A DNA stretch of 64,000 nucleotides from Haloferax marisrubri (lineage in GTDB: Archaea > Halobacteriota > Halobacteria > Halobacteriales > Haloferacaceae), in the NCBI RefSeq assembly GCF_001469875.2, contig NZ_LOPW02000018.1, positions 412,801-476,800 on the forward strand, given 5' to 3'. The translations under genes and the position numbers were made by a program. This document shows, one piece after another, positions 1-8,253 of this stretch; within the stretch, counting starts at the first letter, position 1, and the number at the start of each line of letters is the position of its first letter. Under the pieces are notes generated by a model. The model did not search any database and was not told the origin of the DNA. It was given only the letters and a program-made list of their open reading frames with translations.

Positions 1-232
1 GCGCCTGCGGACCGAAATCGGCGCGCTCCTCGCGGAGTTGGACGTCACCGGTCTCTACGTCACCCACGACCAAGAGGAGGCGATGGTGATGTGCGACCGC
101 GTCGCGGTACTGAACGAGGGTCGCGTCGAACAGGTCGGCACGCCCCGCGAAATCTACGAATCGCCGGCAAACGAGTTCGTCTCGGAGTTCGTCGCGCTCG
201 ACGCGCCCGACCTCCCGTTCGTCAGCTGGTGA
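1..232 (+). CDS. ABC transporter ATP-binding protein, C-terminal part (cut by window edge)
   Basis: The frame is open from base 2 to the TGA at 230-232, giving 76 residues. It holds the end of an ABC ATPase: the H-loop motif YVTHDQEEA is followed by DRVAVLNEGRVEQVGTP, as in PotA/CysA/FbpC-type importer ATPases that energise solute uptake at the membrane. The chain stops about 40 residues after the switch region, so there is no TOBE substrate-regulatory domain; this resembles short FbpC-like ATPases. Walker A and the signature motif lie upstream of the window. The substrate cannot be inferred. Its last 79 bases overlap the 3' end of the convergent DUF6498 gene. Confidence 0.9.
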   Translation, partial: RLRTEIGALLAELDVTGLYVTHDQEEAMVMCDRVAVLNEGRVEQVGTPREIYESPANEFVSEFVALDAPDLPFVSW

Positions 233-1467
233 TTCGACTGCAGCGGCGCGATTTCGACGGCGTCCGACGGGAGGTGCGGCAGTCGGTACACACGGTCATC
301 GCGTTCGAGTCGGAGCGTCTCGGTTCCGAACAGGCGGTCGGTGGCGCTCCGGACGCACTCTAGTTCGGCCCGCGACTCAGAGGCGAGTCGCCACTGCGGC
401 CCGAACAGTCGGTCGTAGCCGACGACTCGCCCGGGGCCGGCGTCCTCGGCGTCCTTGTCATCCTCGTCCTCGACGCGGTACTCCATCGCCAGATACCGGA
501 ACGACCAGTCGAAGACGCCCAGCGCGGTGAACCCTCCAGCGACGACCACCGCTCCCCCGAGCAGTTCGACCGCGACGCCGGGGGTCGTCGCGGTGCTGAG
601 TAGGCCAATCAGCATCAGCGCCCCACCCACTACGAGCGAGAGCGGAGAGCGAAGCCCGCGGACGACCCCGCCAACGACGACCGCCGACGGCCTCGGACGG
701 ATGATTTCAGACCCGTCCCGCGAACTCTCGATTCGCTCCCACTCGGGTGTGTTAGGAGCGAATCCGAGTTCGACCGATGTGCGCTCGTCGAACGCCTCCA
801 GTCGGTCGCGGTAGACGTCGACGATGTCGGCGAGCAGTTTCACCGCGAGAACGAACGCCAACACGAACGGCGGCGGGGCACCCGCGATGACGAACCCCCC
901 GCCGATGAGGAGCGCCGAGCCGGTCCCGGCCATCGACGTGAGCGCCGACCGAAGCGGCTGCTGCGGTGGGACCGAGGCGTAGGTTCCTCCGAGCAAGTAC
1001 CGACCCACGTCGACGGATCGCCCGAAGATGACGGCGAGCACACCCAAGCCGACAGAGAGCGATTCGGCGTCGGTCATCGCCGTGCCCGTGGTCTCCCCCA
1101 CGCCGCCGACACCGATTGCGCCAAAGAGCGCCCAGCCTACGCTGCCGACGGTGAGCGCCATCAGGATGGCGGGGAGGTTCGCGATCTGAATCGACAACGG
1201 CAGGACGGGGAGAGTGATGCGCCCGCGCTTCTCCGACAGGGCACCGAACACGAGCCACGAGAAGCCGTTCGCGTTGTAAGTCGGCTTACCCTCCGCGAAC
1301 AGCGCCTTCACCGCGGCACCGACGAGGCACGCGCCGAGTTCGACCCAGTAGACCGCCAACAGCGCCACGAGCGACCAGTCGAGCGCGAGCACGCCGACGA
1401 GCGGGACGGCGTTGACCGCCATCAACACCGCCACCTTCGCTCGTCGTCTCTCGCTGGGTGTGAGCAT
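154..1467 (-). CDS. DUF6498-type integral membrane protein
   Basis: This 437-residue protein starts at the ATG at 1467 (MLTPSERRR). The frame stays open upstream to 1824, but that extension is arginine-rich shadow sequence of the neighbouring gene. About seven or eight hydrophobic segments are visible. The first pair carries the family pattern NAVPLVGVL...LLAVYWVELG followed by VKALFAEGKP. The same pattern occurs in the gene at 2011-3435 (LLPLAGVL...LLAVYVLEL, VKALFAGRP), so the two are paralogues. The C-terminal third is soluble and acidic. The function of DUF6498 is unknown. The stop lies inside the convergent ABC gene, overlapping it by 79 bp, so the last 26 residues are encoded antisense to that gene. 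Family assignment is from memory of the pattern. Confidence 0.8.
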   Translation of the reverse strand: MLTPSERRRAKVAVLMAVNAVPLVGVLALDWSLVALLAVYWVELGACLVGAAVKALFAEGKPTYNANGFSWLVFGALSEKRGRITLPVLPLSIQIANLPAILMALTVGSVGWALFGAIGVGGVGETTGTAMTDAESLSVGLGVLAVIFGRSVDVGRYLLGGTYASVPPQQPLRSALTSMAGTGSALLIGGGFVIAGAPPPFVLAFVLAVKLLADIVDVYRDRLEAFDERTSVELGFAPNTPEWERIESSRDGSEIIRPRPSAVVVGGVVRGLRSPLSLVVGGALMLIGLLSTATTPGVAVELLGGAVVVAGGFTALGVFDWSFRYLAMEYRVEDEDDKDAEDAGPGRVVGYDRLFGPQWRLASESRAELECVRSATDRLFGTETLRLERDDRVYRLPHLPSDAVEIAPLQSNHQLTNGRSGASSATNSETNSFAGDS

Positions 1468-1589
1468 TGTTGATAGAGAGACATTTCGCTCGGGACAGTT
1501 AGGTAGTCTGACTCCCGTCGGGCGGTCGGAACCGCGCTTCCGCGACTGGAAACCAAGCGTTGATACTGTCAGCGAACTATCCAGAACGC

Positions 1590-1937
1590 GTGCGTTCCTC
1601 GCTTCGATATCTCGTCTCGCTCGTCGTCGGCTTCGTCGTCGCCGGTGTGGCCGTCTCGGTCGCCAACACGCCGGGGTTCCTTCCCGTAGCAATCGCTCCA
1701 CTGTACGCGGCGACCACCTCGCTCGTCCTCCGCCACCGCGACGGGTGGAAGCGACTCTTCCGATTCGGAAACCAACGCTGGAGCGACCGAAAGCGGGGGG
1801 CGCTCGGGGGCGGTATCGCAGCACTCAGTTTCTCGCTGTTACTCAACGTCTCGATTGCGGTCGGTCTCGTCGGAATCGGGCTGATGTTCTTCGGTCAGGC
1901 GCTCACGGTCGCCGACTACGAATCGCTCCCCGAATAG
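1590..1937 (+). CDS. Small membrane protein of unknown function
   Basis: I do not recognise a family. From the GTG at 1590 the product is 115 residues with three hydrophobic segments: residues about 6-27 (YLVSLVVGFVVAG), a short one near 30-45, and a C-terminal hairpin (FSLLLNVSIAVGLVGIGLMFF). An in-frame TTG at 1560 would add ten polar residues. The gene is divergent from the DUF6498 gene starting at 1467 and lies between two DUF6498 paralogues, so a shared membrane role is possible but unproven. Codon usage looks like the host. Confidence 0.6.
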   Translation: MRSSLRYLVSLVVGFVVAGVAVSVANTPGFLPVAIAPLYAATTSLVLRHRDGWKRLFRFGNQRWSDRKRGALGGGIAALSFSLLLNVSIAVGLVGIGLMFFGQALTVADYESLPE

Positions 1938-2010
1938 TCGCGCGCCGTCGGGGCGATTCGAGAGCGATTTCCATCAGCTATATGACTGGATGTGCGAAAC
2001 GACGCACTCG

Positions 2011-3435
2011 ATGTCCCCTCCACGGTACGGCGACGTTCCGACTTCGTCTCTCCCCGCCGGCATCGGATTCCTCCCGGTGCTTTCGGCGAATCTCCTTCCC
2101 CTCGCCGGCGTGCTGTGGTTCGGCTGGAACCCCGGAACGCTCCTCGCGGTCTACGTCCTCGAACTGCTGTTGCTGTTCCCGCTTTCGGGCGTGAAAGCGC
2201 TGTTCGCCGGTCGGCCGCCGACCTCGTCCCGCAAGGGCGGCGTCTTCAGCCTGTCCGAAAGTGACCTCGTGGGCAAGCGCGGAAGCGTCAGTATCCACGA
2301 CCGACTCCCGCCGGTGTATCCGCGCAACGTCCCCTTCGCGACGGCCGTCGTCGTCGGCGGCGCGTGGGTCGGCGTCTTCCTCCTCGCGCCGCTCTCGGAG
2401 GTCGTCTCGGTGCTCGACGTGCTCGCCCGTCCGGAGGCGGTCGTCAGCGTCGCCGCGCTCGTCGTCGGCCAAATCGGCGAGACGGCGTCGACGTTCCTCC
2501 GGCGCAACCGATACGCGGAGCGCTCGCCGTACGCCCTCGTCGAGATTCCCGCCCGGCAGGCGATGTTCCTCGCGTGTTTCCTGTTCGTCGTCATCCTCGG
2601 CGGCGCGACGGTCGCCCTCGCGGGGTTCGTGTTCGTGAAACTGCTCTTCGAGTGGTCTGGGTTCCACGCGGAGCAGGGCGGCGGCCGGCTCACTAGTTGG
2701 CTCTCCGGTCCCGACAGCGACGCGACCCGCGACGAAATCGACGTTCCCGACGGCCACCCATCGGCCGCAATCGACGCGGACCGTCGCGCAGTCGTCGCGG
2801 CCGCGGTCTGGCGCGCGGTCACCACGACGGGGCCGTTCTACGTCACCATGGCCGCGATGGTCTGGATCGGTGGAACCGCCTTCGTCGCCGAGGAGGCCTC
2901 GCTCGCAGTCTGGGTCGGGTTCGGCGTGTTCGGACTCGCCCTCCTCGCGTTCATGCTCGCCGGCGACGTGGTCGAGGACACGCTCGCGAGCGGGTGGCTG
3001 ACCTACCGCCAGTTCGGCGGCCGACTCGTCGCTCACGACCGCTTGACCGGCGAACCGCAGTGGGTGGCGACGGTCGGCGACCTCCGTGACGCCGAGGTCG
3101 TGGCGACCCGTCCCACCGACCGCTACCTCGGAACTCGGGGTATCGCGGCGACGGTCGGTTGGGGCGACGACGAGACAGAGCGCACGCTCGGGCCGGTCGC
3201 AGACGCCGAGGGATTCGTCGAGAGGTTCGACCTGCCGATCGAGTCGACGACTCTTTCGCCGCTAGACCGACGCTTCGTCGGGGGCGCCGTCGCTTCGGTC
3301 GTCCTCACGGCGGTCGGCGTCGTCACCGTGGTGCTCACCCCGCTCGGCCCGTCCACGAGTTGGCTCCTCGCGTTGTTCCTGTTCCCGGTTTTCGCCATCG
3401 CTCCCAAGGGGTTCTGGAAGCTCGCGCACTCGTGA
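2011..3435 (+). CDS. DUF6498-type integral membrane protein (second paralogue)
   Basis: The product is 474 residues from the ATG at 2011 (MSPPRYGD); an in-frame ATG at 1990 would add seven residues. The N-terminal hydrophobic hairpin carries the family pattern NLLPLAGVLWFGW then LLAVYVLELLLL and VKALFAGRPP, closely resembling the protein encoded at 154-1467. About eight membrane spans follow in two blocks, separated by a hydrophilic stretch near residues 225-260. A soluble segment resembling the paralogue (VAHDRLTGEPQW, compare VGYDRLFGPQW) precedes two final spans. The function is unknown. It is on the opposite strand from its paralogue with one small gene between, which suggests an inverted duplication. 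Confidence 0.8.
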   Translation: MSPPRYGDVPTSSLPAGIGFLPVLSANLLPLAGVLWFGWNPGTLLAVYVLELLLLFPLSGVKALFAGRPPTSSRKGGVFSLSESDLVGKRGSVSIHDRLPPVYPRNVPFATAVVVGGAWVGVFLLAPLSEVVSVLDVLARPEAVVSVAALVVGQIGETASTFLRRNRYAERSPYALVEIPARQAMFLACFLFVVILGGATVALAGFVFVKLLFEWSGFHAEQGGGRLTSWLSGPDSDATRDEIDVPDGHPSAAIDADRRAVVAAAVWRAVTTTGPFYVTMAAMVWIGGTAFVAEEASLAVWVGFGVFGLALLAFMLAGDVVEDTLASGWLTYRQFGGRLVAHDRLTGEPQWVATVGDLRDAEVVATRPTDRYLGTRGIAATVGWGDDETERTLGPVADAEGFVERFDLPIESTTLSPLDRRFVGGAVASVVLTAVGVVTVVLTPLGPSTSWLLALFLFPVFAIAPKGFWKLAHS

Positions 3436-3544
3436 GGTGAGACGAACAGAGCGGTTTGTGACGAACGAAAACGTGAGCAGAAGAAGGCGCGTGAGGAAAC
3501 GAGTAGCGCCACGACGAGGCCGCCTGCGACGACCCGCGGACGGA

Positions 3545-3856
3545 CTACCCTCGCGAATGTAACGAGTAGGCGATGAGTACGACGCCACAGAACTGAAACA
3601 GCCGCGTGACGAGCGTGAGCGGCTGTTGGTACTGGAGGCCGAGGTAGCCCTGCCGGAGGAGCACCGAGCCGACGAAGGCGACGCCGAACGCGAGGGCGGT
3701 GAGGAGGAACAGGCCCGCGGAGAGCGCCCGCATCGCCCGGCTGTCGTGACGGCGGTAGCCGCGATAGGCCTGATAGCCGACGTAGCTCCCGACGAGCGTC
3801 GACCCGAGGGCGAGCGCGACGATGAGCCAATCGAGGACGGCCGACAGCGTCGCCAT
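3545..3856 (-). CDS. DUF7521-type small membrane protein
   Basis: This 103-residue protein has three predicted transmembrane helices: residues about 5-30 (LDWLIVALALGSTLVGSYVGYQ), 45-65 and 80-98. A basic connector (YRGYRRHDSRAMRAL) follows the first helix. The layout matches the haloarchaeal DUF7521 family, which typically sits directly after a winged-helix regulator, as here. Its ATG is one base past the stop of the upstream HTH gene (3858-4229), so the two are almost certainly cotranscribed. The function is unknown; membrane sensing coupled to the regulator is only a guess from context. Confidence 0.75.
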   Translation of the reverse strand: MATLSAVLDWLIVALALGSTLVGSYVGYQAYRGYRRHDSRAMRALSAGLFLLTALAFGVAFVGSVLLRQGYLGLQYQQPLTLVTRLFQFCGVVLIAYSLHSRG

Positions 3857-3857
3857 C

Positions 3858-4229
3858 TCAGAGGTCCTCCCACATCCGCTTGAATCGGTCGGCGGTGTCG
3901 GTTTCCTCCTCGCCGGGGAACGACTCGTCGTCGGTGCGCGTCAGGGACGACTCGAACGACCCGTCGTCTAGTGCCACAGAGAACTCGGAGAGCGTGGCAG
4001 TGTAGACGCTGTAGTGGTTGTTGCTGGTTCGAATCTCGGTCTGCTCGTCGAGGAGTCCGTACGCTTGTAATCGTTCCACCCGGCGGTAGACCGTCGGTTT
4101 GGACATCTCACACTCGTCGGCAAGCTCTTGTGCGGACATTGGTTTGGTACTCGTCGCTGCGAGGATGTCCCGGGCGTACTCGTCGCTGAGGAGGTCGAGA
4201 ATATCTCCCAGCGCCGGTTCCTCACTCAC
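3858..4229 (-). CDS. Winged helix-turn-helix transcriptional regulator (ArsR/HTH_20-like)
   Basis: The 123-residue product is read from GTG at 4229 (VSEEPALGDILDLL). The frame continues upstream to 4337, but a TATA-like ATTAATA at 4254-4260 sits 25-31 bp before this GTG, as expected for a leaderless haloarchaeal transcript. Residues about 8-70 form a winged helix (LLSDEYARDILAAT, SAQELADECEMSKPTVYRRVERL, YGLLDE). The acidic C-terminal part has no recognised ligand domain. It is the first gene of a two-gene operon with the DUF7521 membrane protein. The short repeats at 4328-4500 lie just upstream and could be its operator field. Confidence 0.85.
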   Translation of the reverse strand: MSEEPALGDILDLLSDEYARDILAATSTKPMSAQELADECEMSKPTVYRRVERLQAYGLLDEQTEIRTSNNHYSVYTATLSEFSVALDDGSFESSLTRTDDESFPGEEETDTADRFKRMWEDL

Positions 4230-4253
4230 GGTGGTCGAATGACTGCTCGTCGG

Positions 4254-4260
4254 ATTAATA
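4254..4260 (-). promoter_or_regulatory. TATA-like element of the HTH/DUF7521 operon
   Basis: ATTAATA on the plus strand (TATTAAT on the coding strand) lies 25-31 bp upstream of the GTG at 4229, which fits the archaeal TBP site of a leaderless gene. Confidence 0.5.
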
Positions 4261-4327
4261 GGCCCACGGGTTTCCACCCCCGCTGGTCGCGGCGACCGAC
4301 TCTGGACGGGCGGACGGTGGGGCTGTC

Positions 4328-4500
4328 GGGATAGCACGGTGGTGCGAGGTAATGTGGCGATACTGCGGGATAGTACGGCGATATTTCGGGACAGTACGGC
4401 GATGCTGTGGAGGGGCTGCTGCGTCAGCGATGACCGCGATGGGTGCCGGAGTGCTGTCAGAGGGCACAGTACGGTACTGCTCGGGAGGGCAGTACGGTGT
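4328..4500. repeat. Cluster of five degenerate GGGAYAGTACGGYG repeats
   Basis: Five copies of a roughly 14-bp element lie between the HTH promoter and the 3' end of the LolA-like gene. They read GGGATAGCACGGTGG (4328), GGGATAGTACGGCGAT (4367), GGGACAGTACGGCGAT (4388), GGGCACAGTACGGTA (4462) and GGGCAGTACGGTG (4487). All face the same way and are separated by about 21-75 bp. No ORF in this region resembles a protein. The elements could be binding sites for the adjacent regulator or remnants of a tandem duplication. Confidence 0.65.
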
Positions 4501-4590
4501 CGGTTCGGCGGGGCCCATCGCAGTTCAACCGATGCGCCGGTAGATAATATAAAAAGGGGGCCAGTTTCTGACCCAGAAACTCGCGCGATT

Positions 4591-5775
4591 TCAGGCGGGA
4601 CAGCCGACCGAGCGACCGACTTCGACGAGACGGTCCGTTTCGACGCCAGTCCCGCGGACAGTGTAGCCGTAGCCGTCGCAGTTCCACGACACCGAGGTGG
4701 TCGGTCCGTAGTCGATAGTCGCCGGCCGGCCTCCCACCGTCGTGTCGCGCTCGTCGGCGTCGATGTCGAGGGTGTAGTTGAACTTCGCCACCGTGAGTTC
4801 GCGGCCGCCGGCGGCGTACCGAAGACCCACCCCGTCGATGCGGCCGGTGGTCCGCGTGGCGTAGACCAGTTCGTACGCGGGCGGGACCGTCGGTTCGGGG
4901 ACCGAAATCGAACTCCGCGCTTCCAAGTCGACCCTGCTTCGGAACCACTCGGTGCTCGGCGTGTTCGGTCGCTCGACGGTCGTGTTAGCGTCTATCTCCG
5001 GGCGGAACGCGTCCGCCGACACGGCCGCGTCGAACGTCACGTTCGTGTACGTCGTCGTCACCGACCGTCGGGTCCCGTCAGCCGTCCACGCCGTCTGTTT
5101 GCGAAGCGGGTAGAACCGCTCGCTGTCGAGCCACAGTCGCTGGTGGTAGCCCGCCTCGCTCCGGTTCGTCTCGGGCGCGATGTCGATAACGTACGCCTCG
5201 CGTCCGCCGACAGTGTCGGTCCCGACGAGCTCGACCGCGTAGCTACGGTTCGCGTCCGCACCCGGCACGACACCGGCGTGGCGCGGCACGACGGGGAGCG
5301 GCGACACGCCGATTGACTGCGGGCGACCGTCGCCGTCGGTCAACCCCGCGGCTGCGACGAGCAGTTGGAGCCGCTCCGCCGTCCGCGACTCGGTCGGCGG
5401 CCCCGTCAGTTCGATGACGGTCACGGCGTCCCGGTCGGTGTCGTGAAGCCAGAGCGTCGAGCCGTTCGAGACTTGTCTGTCGTACTGTCGTTTCCCCGCG
5501 TCCCGGAAGCGCACGCGCTTTCGCTCCGTCTCGGGGACGAGCGTTACGTCGGCGACGGTCCGAGACGCGACCGTGTCGTTGGCTCGAATCTCGACCGTCT
5601 GCGTTCCGGTGAGCGTGTCGATGCCGCGGTAGCGCTCGGTCACGTTCGCGTCGACGGAGGGGTCCACATCGCCTATCGCGCCCCCCGTTGTCCAGAGGAC
5701 CGCGGAGAGCGCGACGGCGACGAGCACGAACGTGGCGAGCGTGCGTCGGTTGAGTCGGAGTGGAGGGCGAGTCAT
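4591..5775 (-). CDS. LolA/RseB-like exported lipid-binding-type protein
   Basis: This 394-residue product starts at ATG 5775 (MTRPPLRLNRR). The 26 residues upstream in the same frame have no such character. Residues 10-32 form a hydrophobic signal anchor after a basic N-terminus. The rest is a beta-rich extracellular domain with the pattern of haloarchaeal LolA/COG2834-like proteins: an early TGTQTVEIRAN strand, RKRVRFRDAGKRQYDRQVSNG, LWLHD, a central REAYVIDIAPE and LWLDSERFYPLRKQ. There is no lipobox Cys, so membrane retention would be through the uncleaved anchor. It is divergent from the histidine kinase gene. No partner gene indicates a substrate. Confidence 0.65.
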   Translation of the reverse strand: MTRPPLRLNRRTLATFVLVAVALSAVLWTTGGAIGDVDPSVDANVTERYRGIDTLTGTQTVEIRANDTVASRTVADVTLVPETERKRVRFRDAGKRQYDRQVSNGSTLWLHDTDRDAVTVIELTGPPTESRTAERLQLLVAAAGLTDGDGRPQSIGVSPLPVVPRHAGVVPGADANRSYAVELVGTDTVGGREAYVIDIAPETNRSEAGYHQRLWLDSERFYPLRKQTAWTADGTRRSVTTTYTNVTFDAAVSADAFRPEIDANTTVERPNTPSTEWFRSRVDLEARSSISVPEPTVPPAYELVYATRTTGRIDGVGLRYAAGGRELTVAKFNYTLDIDADERDTTVGGRPATIDYGPTTSVSWNCDGYGYTVRGTGVETDRLVEVGRSVGCPA

Positions 5776-5953
5776 ACTGAGAGCACTCTGCCGAGGAGTT
5801 CGACTGCGTGTCGGTGAGCCGGCGGCTAAATACTTCTGGACGACCGGCCGCACCGAACGCCCATCGGACCGATGGCTTACCCTTTGTGCGCTCGCCGTAC
5901 ACCTCTCGAATCGCCGGGTAGTTTAAGCTCGTGTGGATGGTAAACAATCAATA

Positions 5954-7519
5954 ATGTCAAGAAAGCTGAGGGAGTTGTTCGAACACATCGAATCCGACCT
6001 CATTCTTCGAGAGTTCTTTCAGGAGGTGACCGAGTACGCGATATTTCTCCTCGACGCGGACGGGCACGTGGCGACGTGGAACGAGGGCGCGAGACGGATA
6101 AAGGGCTACGAACGGGACGAGATTATCGGCCGCCATCTGTCCGTCTTTTATCCTACTGACGGAGAAGGGACGTCCCCCGAAACGGTGCTCTCAGTCGCCG
6201 AGTCCGAGGGGAGCTACGAAGAAAAAGGGTGGCGCGTCCGGAAAGACGGGTCGCACATCCTCGCACACGTGACCGTCCGGGCGCTGAACAACGACGAGGG
6301 GGAACTCAGGGGCTTCACGAAAATCGTCCGGGACATTACGGAGACCTACGAGTACCGACAGGAGTTAGAACGGAATCGAGACCGACTCGAACGCACCGAG
6401 CAACTGGCCGATATCGGCGGGTGGGAAGTCGACTACGAGACCGACGAGCTACAGCTAACCGATGGAACCAAGCGACTGGTGGATATCCCGCCCGATACGG
6501 AACTGACGCTCGACGAACTGCGGAACTTCTTCCACGAAGACGACCGGACGGTCATCGACGAGGCTATCGAGGGCGCGCGAACCGACGGCGAACCGTTCGA
6601 TATCGAGATGCGAGTGATAACGGCAACGGGTCGAACGCGGTGGGTCCAAGTTCGCGGCGAGCCGACGGGCGACCGGACGAACGTCCGCGGCGCGGTGCGC
6701 GATATCTCGGACAGAAAAGAGCGCGAAGAGCGGCTCACGGTGCTGAATCGGGTGCTTCGCCACAACCTTCGGAACAACCTCAACATCGTCAGCGGCTACG
6801 CGCGGGAGCTCCGCCGGGACCTCGACGCAGTCGATATCTCGTCGCTGGGCGACGACGACTACAGGCGGTTGCACGAGACGCTGGAGAACCTCAGCGAGAC
6901 GACCAAGGGCATCGACGCGGAACTGCGGACGCTCGACAAGTTGGTCGACGCGGCGAGTCAGTTCTCGGAGGAGGCGATGGTGTCGAAGACGAACCGAATC
7001 ATCGAGAACGCCGACGGCCTCATGTCGACCGGCGAAAAGGCCCGTCGGTTCGAGAACGTCGTCAAGGAGAGCACTGACAGGCGTCCAGTCCGCGTCGAGG
7101 ACGTGTTCGCCGACCTCAAACGGACCTACGAGCAGAAATATCCCGAGGTGGAGATTCGACTCGAACTGGACGAACGGACTGTACTCGCGAGCACGCACTC
7201 GCTGTACCTCGCGCTCGACGAACTCGTACAGAACGCCATCGTCCACAACGACGAGGACCGCCCCGTCGTCGCGGTCTGGTCGCGACGCCTCTCAGGAGAG
7301 CGAGTCGCAATCGCGGTCGAGGACAACGGTCCCGGTATCCCACAGACCGAACGGGAGATTCTGAAACGCGGGAAAGAGACACCCCTAACGCATGGGAGCG
7401 GGATGGGGCTGTGGACCGTCCACTGGTTCGTCACGCAGTTCGACGGCGAGGTGTCTATCTCGGACCGCGCTGAGGGCGGGTCAACGGTCGAACTCAGACT
7501 CCCCGCGCTGGAGAACTGA
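5954..7519 (+). CDS. PAS-domain sensor histidine kinase
   Basis: The product is 521 residues from ATG 5954; an in-frame GTG at 5933 would add seven. No membrane segment is seen, so it is probably a soluble sensor. Two PAS domains occupy residues about 15-130 (FLLDADGHVATWNEGARRI...RDITETYEYRQEL) and 150-255 (IGGWEVDY...RDISDRKEREERL). The dimerisation/phosphoacceptor helix has the haloarchaeal H-box LRHNLRNNLN with His about residue 270. The ATPase domain shows the N box ELVQNAIVHND, the G1 box VEDNGPGIP and the G2 box GSGMGLWTVHWFV. No receiver gene is adjacent; the Bat-like regulator 0.7 kb downstream is a possible but unproven partner. Confidence 0.93.
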   Translation: MSRKLRELFEHIESDLILREFFQEVTEYAIFLLDADGHVATWNEGARRIKGYERDEIIGRHLSVFYPTDGEGTSPETVLSVAESEGSYEEKGWRVRKDGSHILAHVTVRALNNDEGELRGFTKIVRDITETYEYRQELERNRDRLERTEQLADIGGWEVDYETDELQLTDGTKRLVDIPPDTELTLDELRNFFHEDDRTVIDEAIEGARTDGEPFDIEMRVITATGRTRWVQVRGEPTGDRTNVRGAVRDISDRKEREERLTVLNRVLRHNLRNNLNIVSGYARELRRDLDAVDISSLGDDDYRRLHETLENLSETTKGIDAELRTLDKLVDAASQFSEEAMVSKTNRIIENADGLMSTGEKARRFENVVKESTDRRPVRVEDVFADLKRTYEQKYPEVEIRLELDERTVLASTHSLYLALDELVQNAIVHNDEDRPVVAVWSRRLSGERVAIAVEDNGPGIPQTEREILKRGKETPLTHGSGMGLWTVHWFVTQFDGEVSISDRAEGGSTVELRLPALEN

Positions 7520-7550
7520 GGTGGCTATTGGACATTAATTGGGCCATCTG

Positions 7551-8200
7551 AGTAGTTTAGACTTTTCAGATAATCTAGATTATTTGAATTCCCCTAATAC
7601 TGGAAGTTCGTCAGGGAACTCACAGTATCCCGGCAATGCAGACATTACGAAGCTAGCCGTCGAGGAACGCGAGCCGGAACAGTACCATACTTCGGGATAT
7701 CCAGATTATTTGGATTACTAACTGGACCTGACTCGACCTCGAAGCGGGCCGGAAGCGACTAATCCCGCTCATACGCGACGGAGAGAGCGGTCAGAGAAAC
7801 ACGGTAGTACTGAGAACTCTAGTTAGTCGAAGAACCACCGTTATCGAGGCTATCCACGTAGCTTCCGTTATCCACACATGCGCCTAATCTGAGCCATGCG
7901 GGCCGTTCTGATTTTCGTAGTTATCTGAATAATCTGCGACTCGTGCAGAACCTCCATGAGTTCGATACCGTGTGGAGGTGACGACAGGTGAACCGTTTAG
8001 ATTATCTGAGATATGTGGGTTATCTAGAATATATACATAGTTTGGGCCGCCTGATTACTCCGCGCAATTCACAGGAGGAAGCAACCGCGGACAACCTACG
8101 TGGCTGGAAGAACTCACGTTTCCTGAGAAATCCGGAACCTCCAACACACTTGTATTATCTGGGAAACCCAGATTATTCAAATTTCTTGAGCTATTGCTAG
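7551..8200 (+). repeat. A+T-rich intergenic region with degenerate 9-bp-period arrays
   Basis: The 734-bp gap between the kinase and the Bat-like gene holds several short arrays built from a 9-base unit close to TTATCTAGA. They lie near 7551-7595, 7694-7720, 7840-7885, 7915-7938, 7995-8057 and 8149-8200. Examples are GATTATCTGAGATATGTG and AGATTATTCAAATTTCTT. All have the same orientation. Read as codons, the unit gives a Leu-Asp-Tyr type triplet, which creates spurious ORFs of 60 and 70 residues here. No gene is supported in this gap. Confidence 0.7.
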
Positions 8201-8253
8201 CTGCAACGGTAAGATAGCGAACGCCTTTGTCAACGGGGGGTTGGGTTCTATCC

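Noticed and set aside
7539-8200. 60- and 70-codon ORFs rich in Leu-Asp-Tyr
   Set aside because: They are produced by the 9-bp repeats and lack ribosome sites or conserved sequence between repeats; I treat them as repeat DNA, though a decayed repeat protein is possible.
7551-8200. CRISPR array
   Set aside because: The repeats are 9-bp period, degenerate and contiguous; there are no 28-37-bp repeats with unique spacers and no cas genes.
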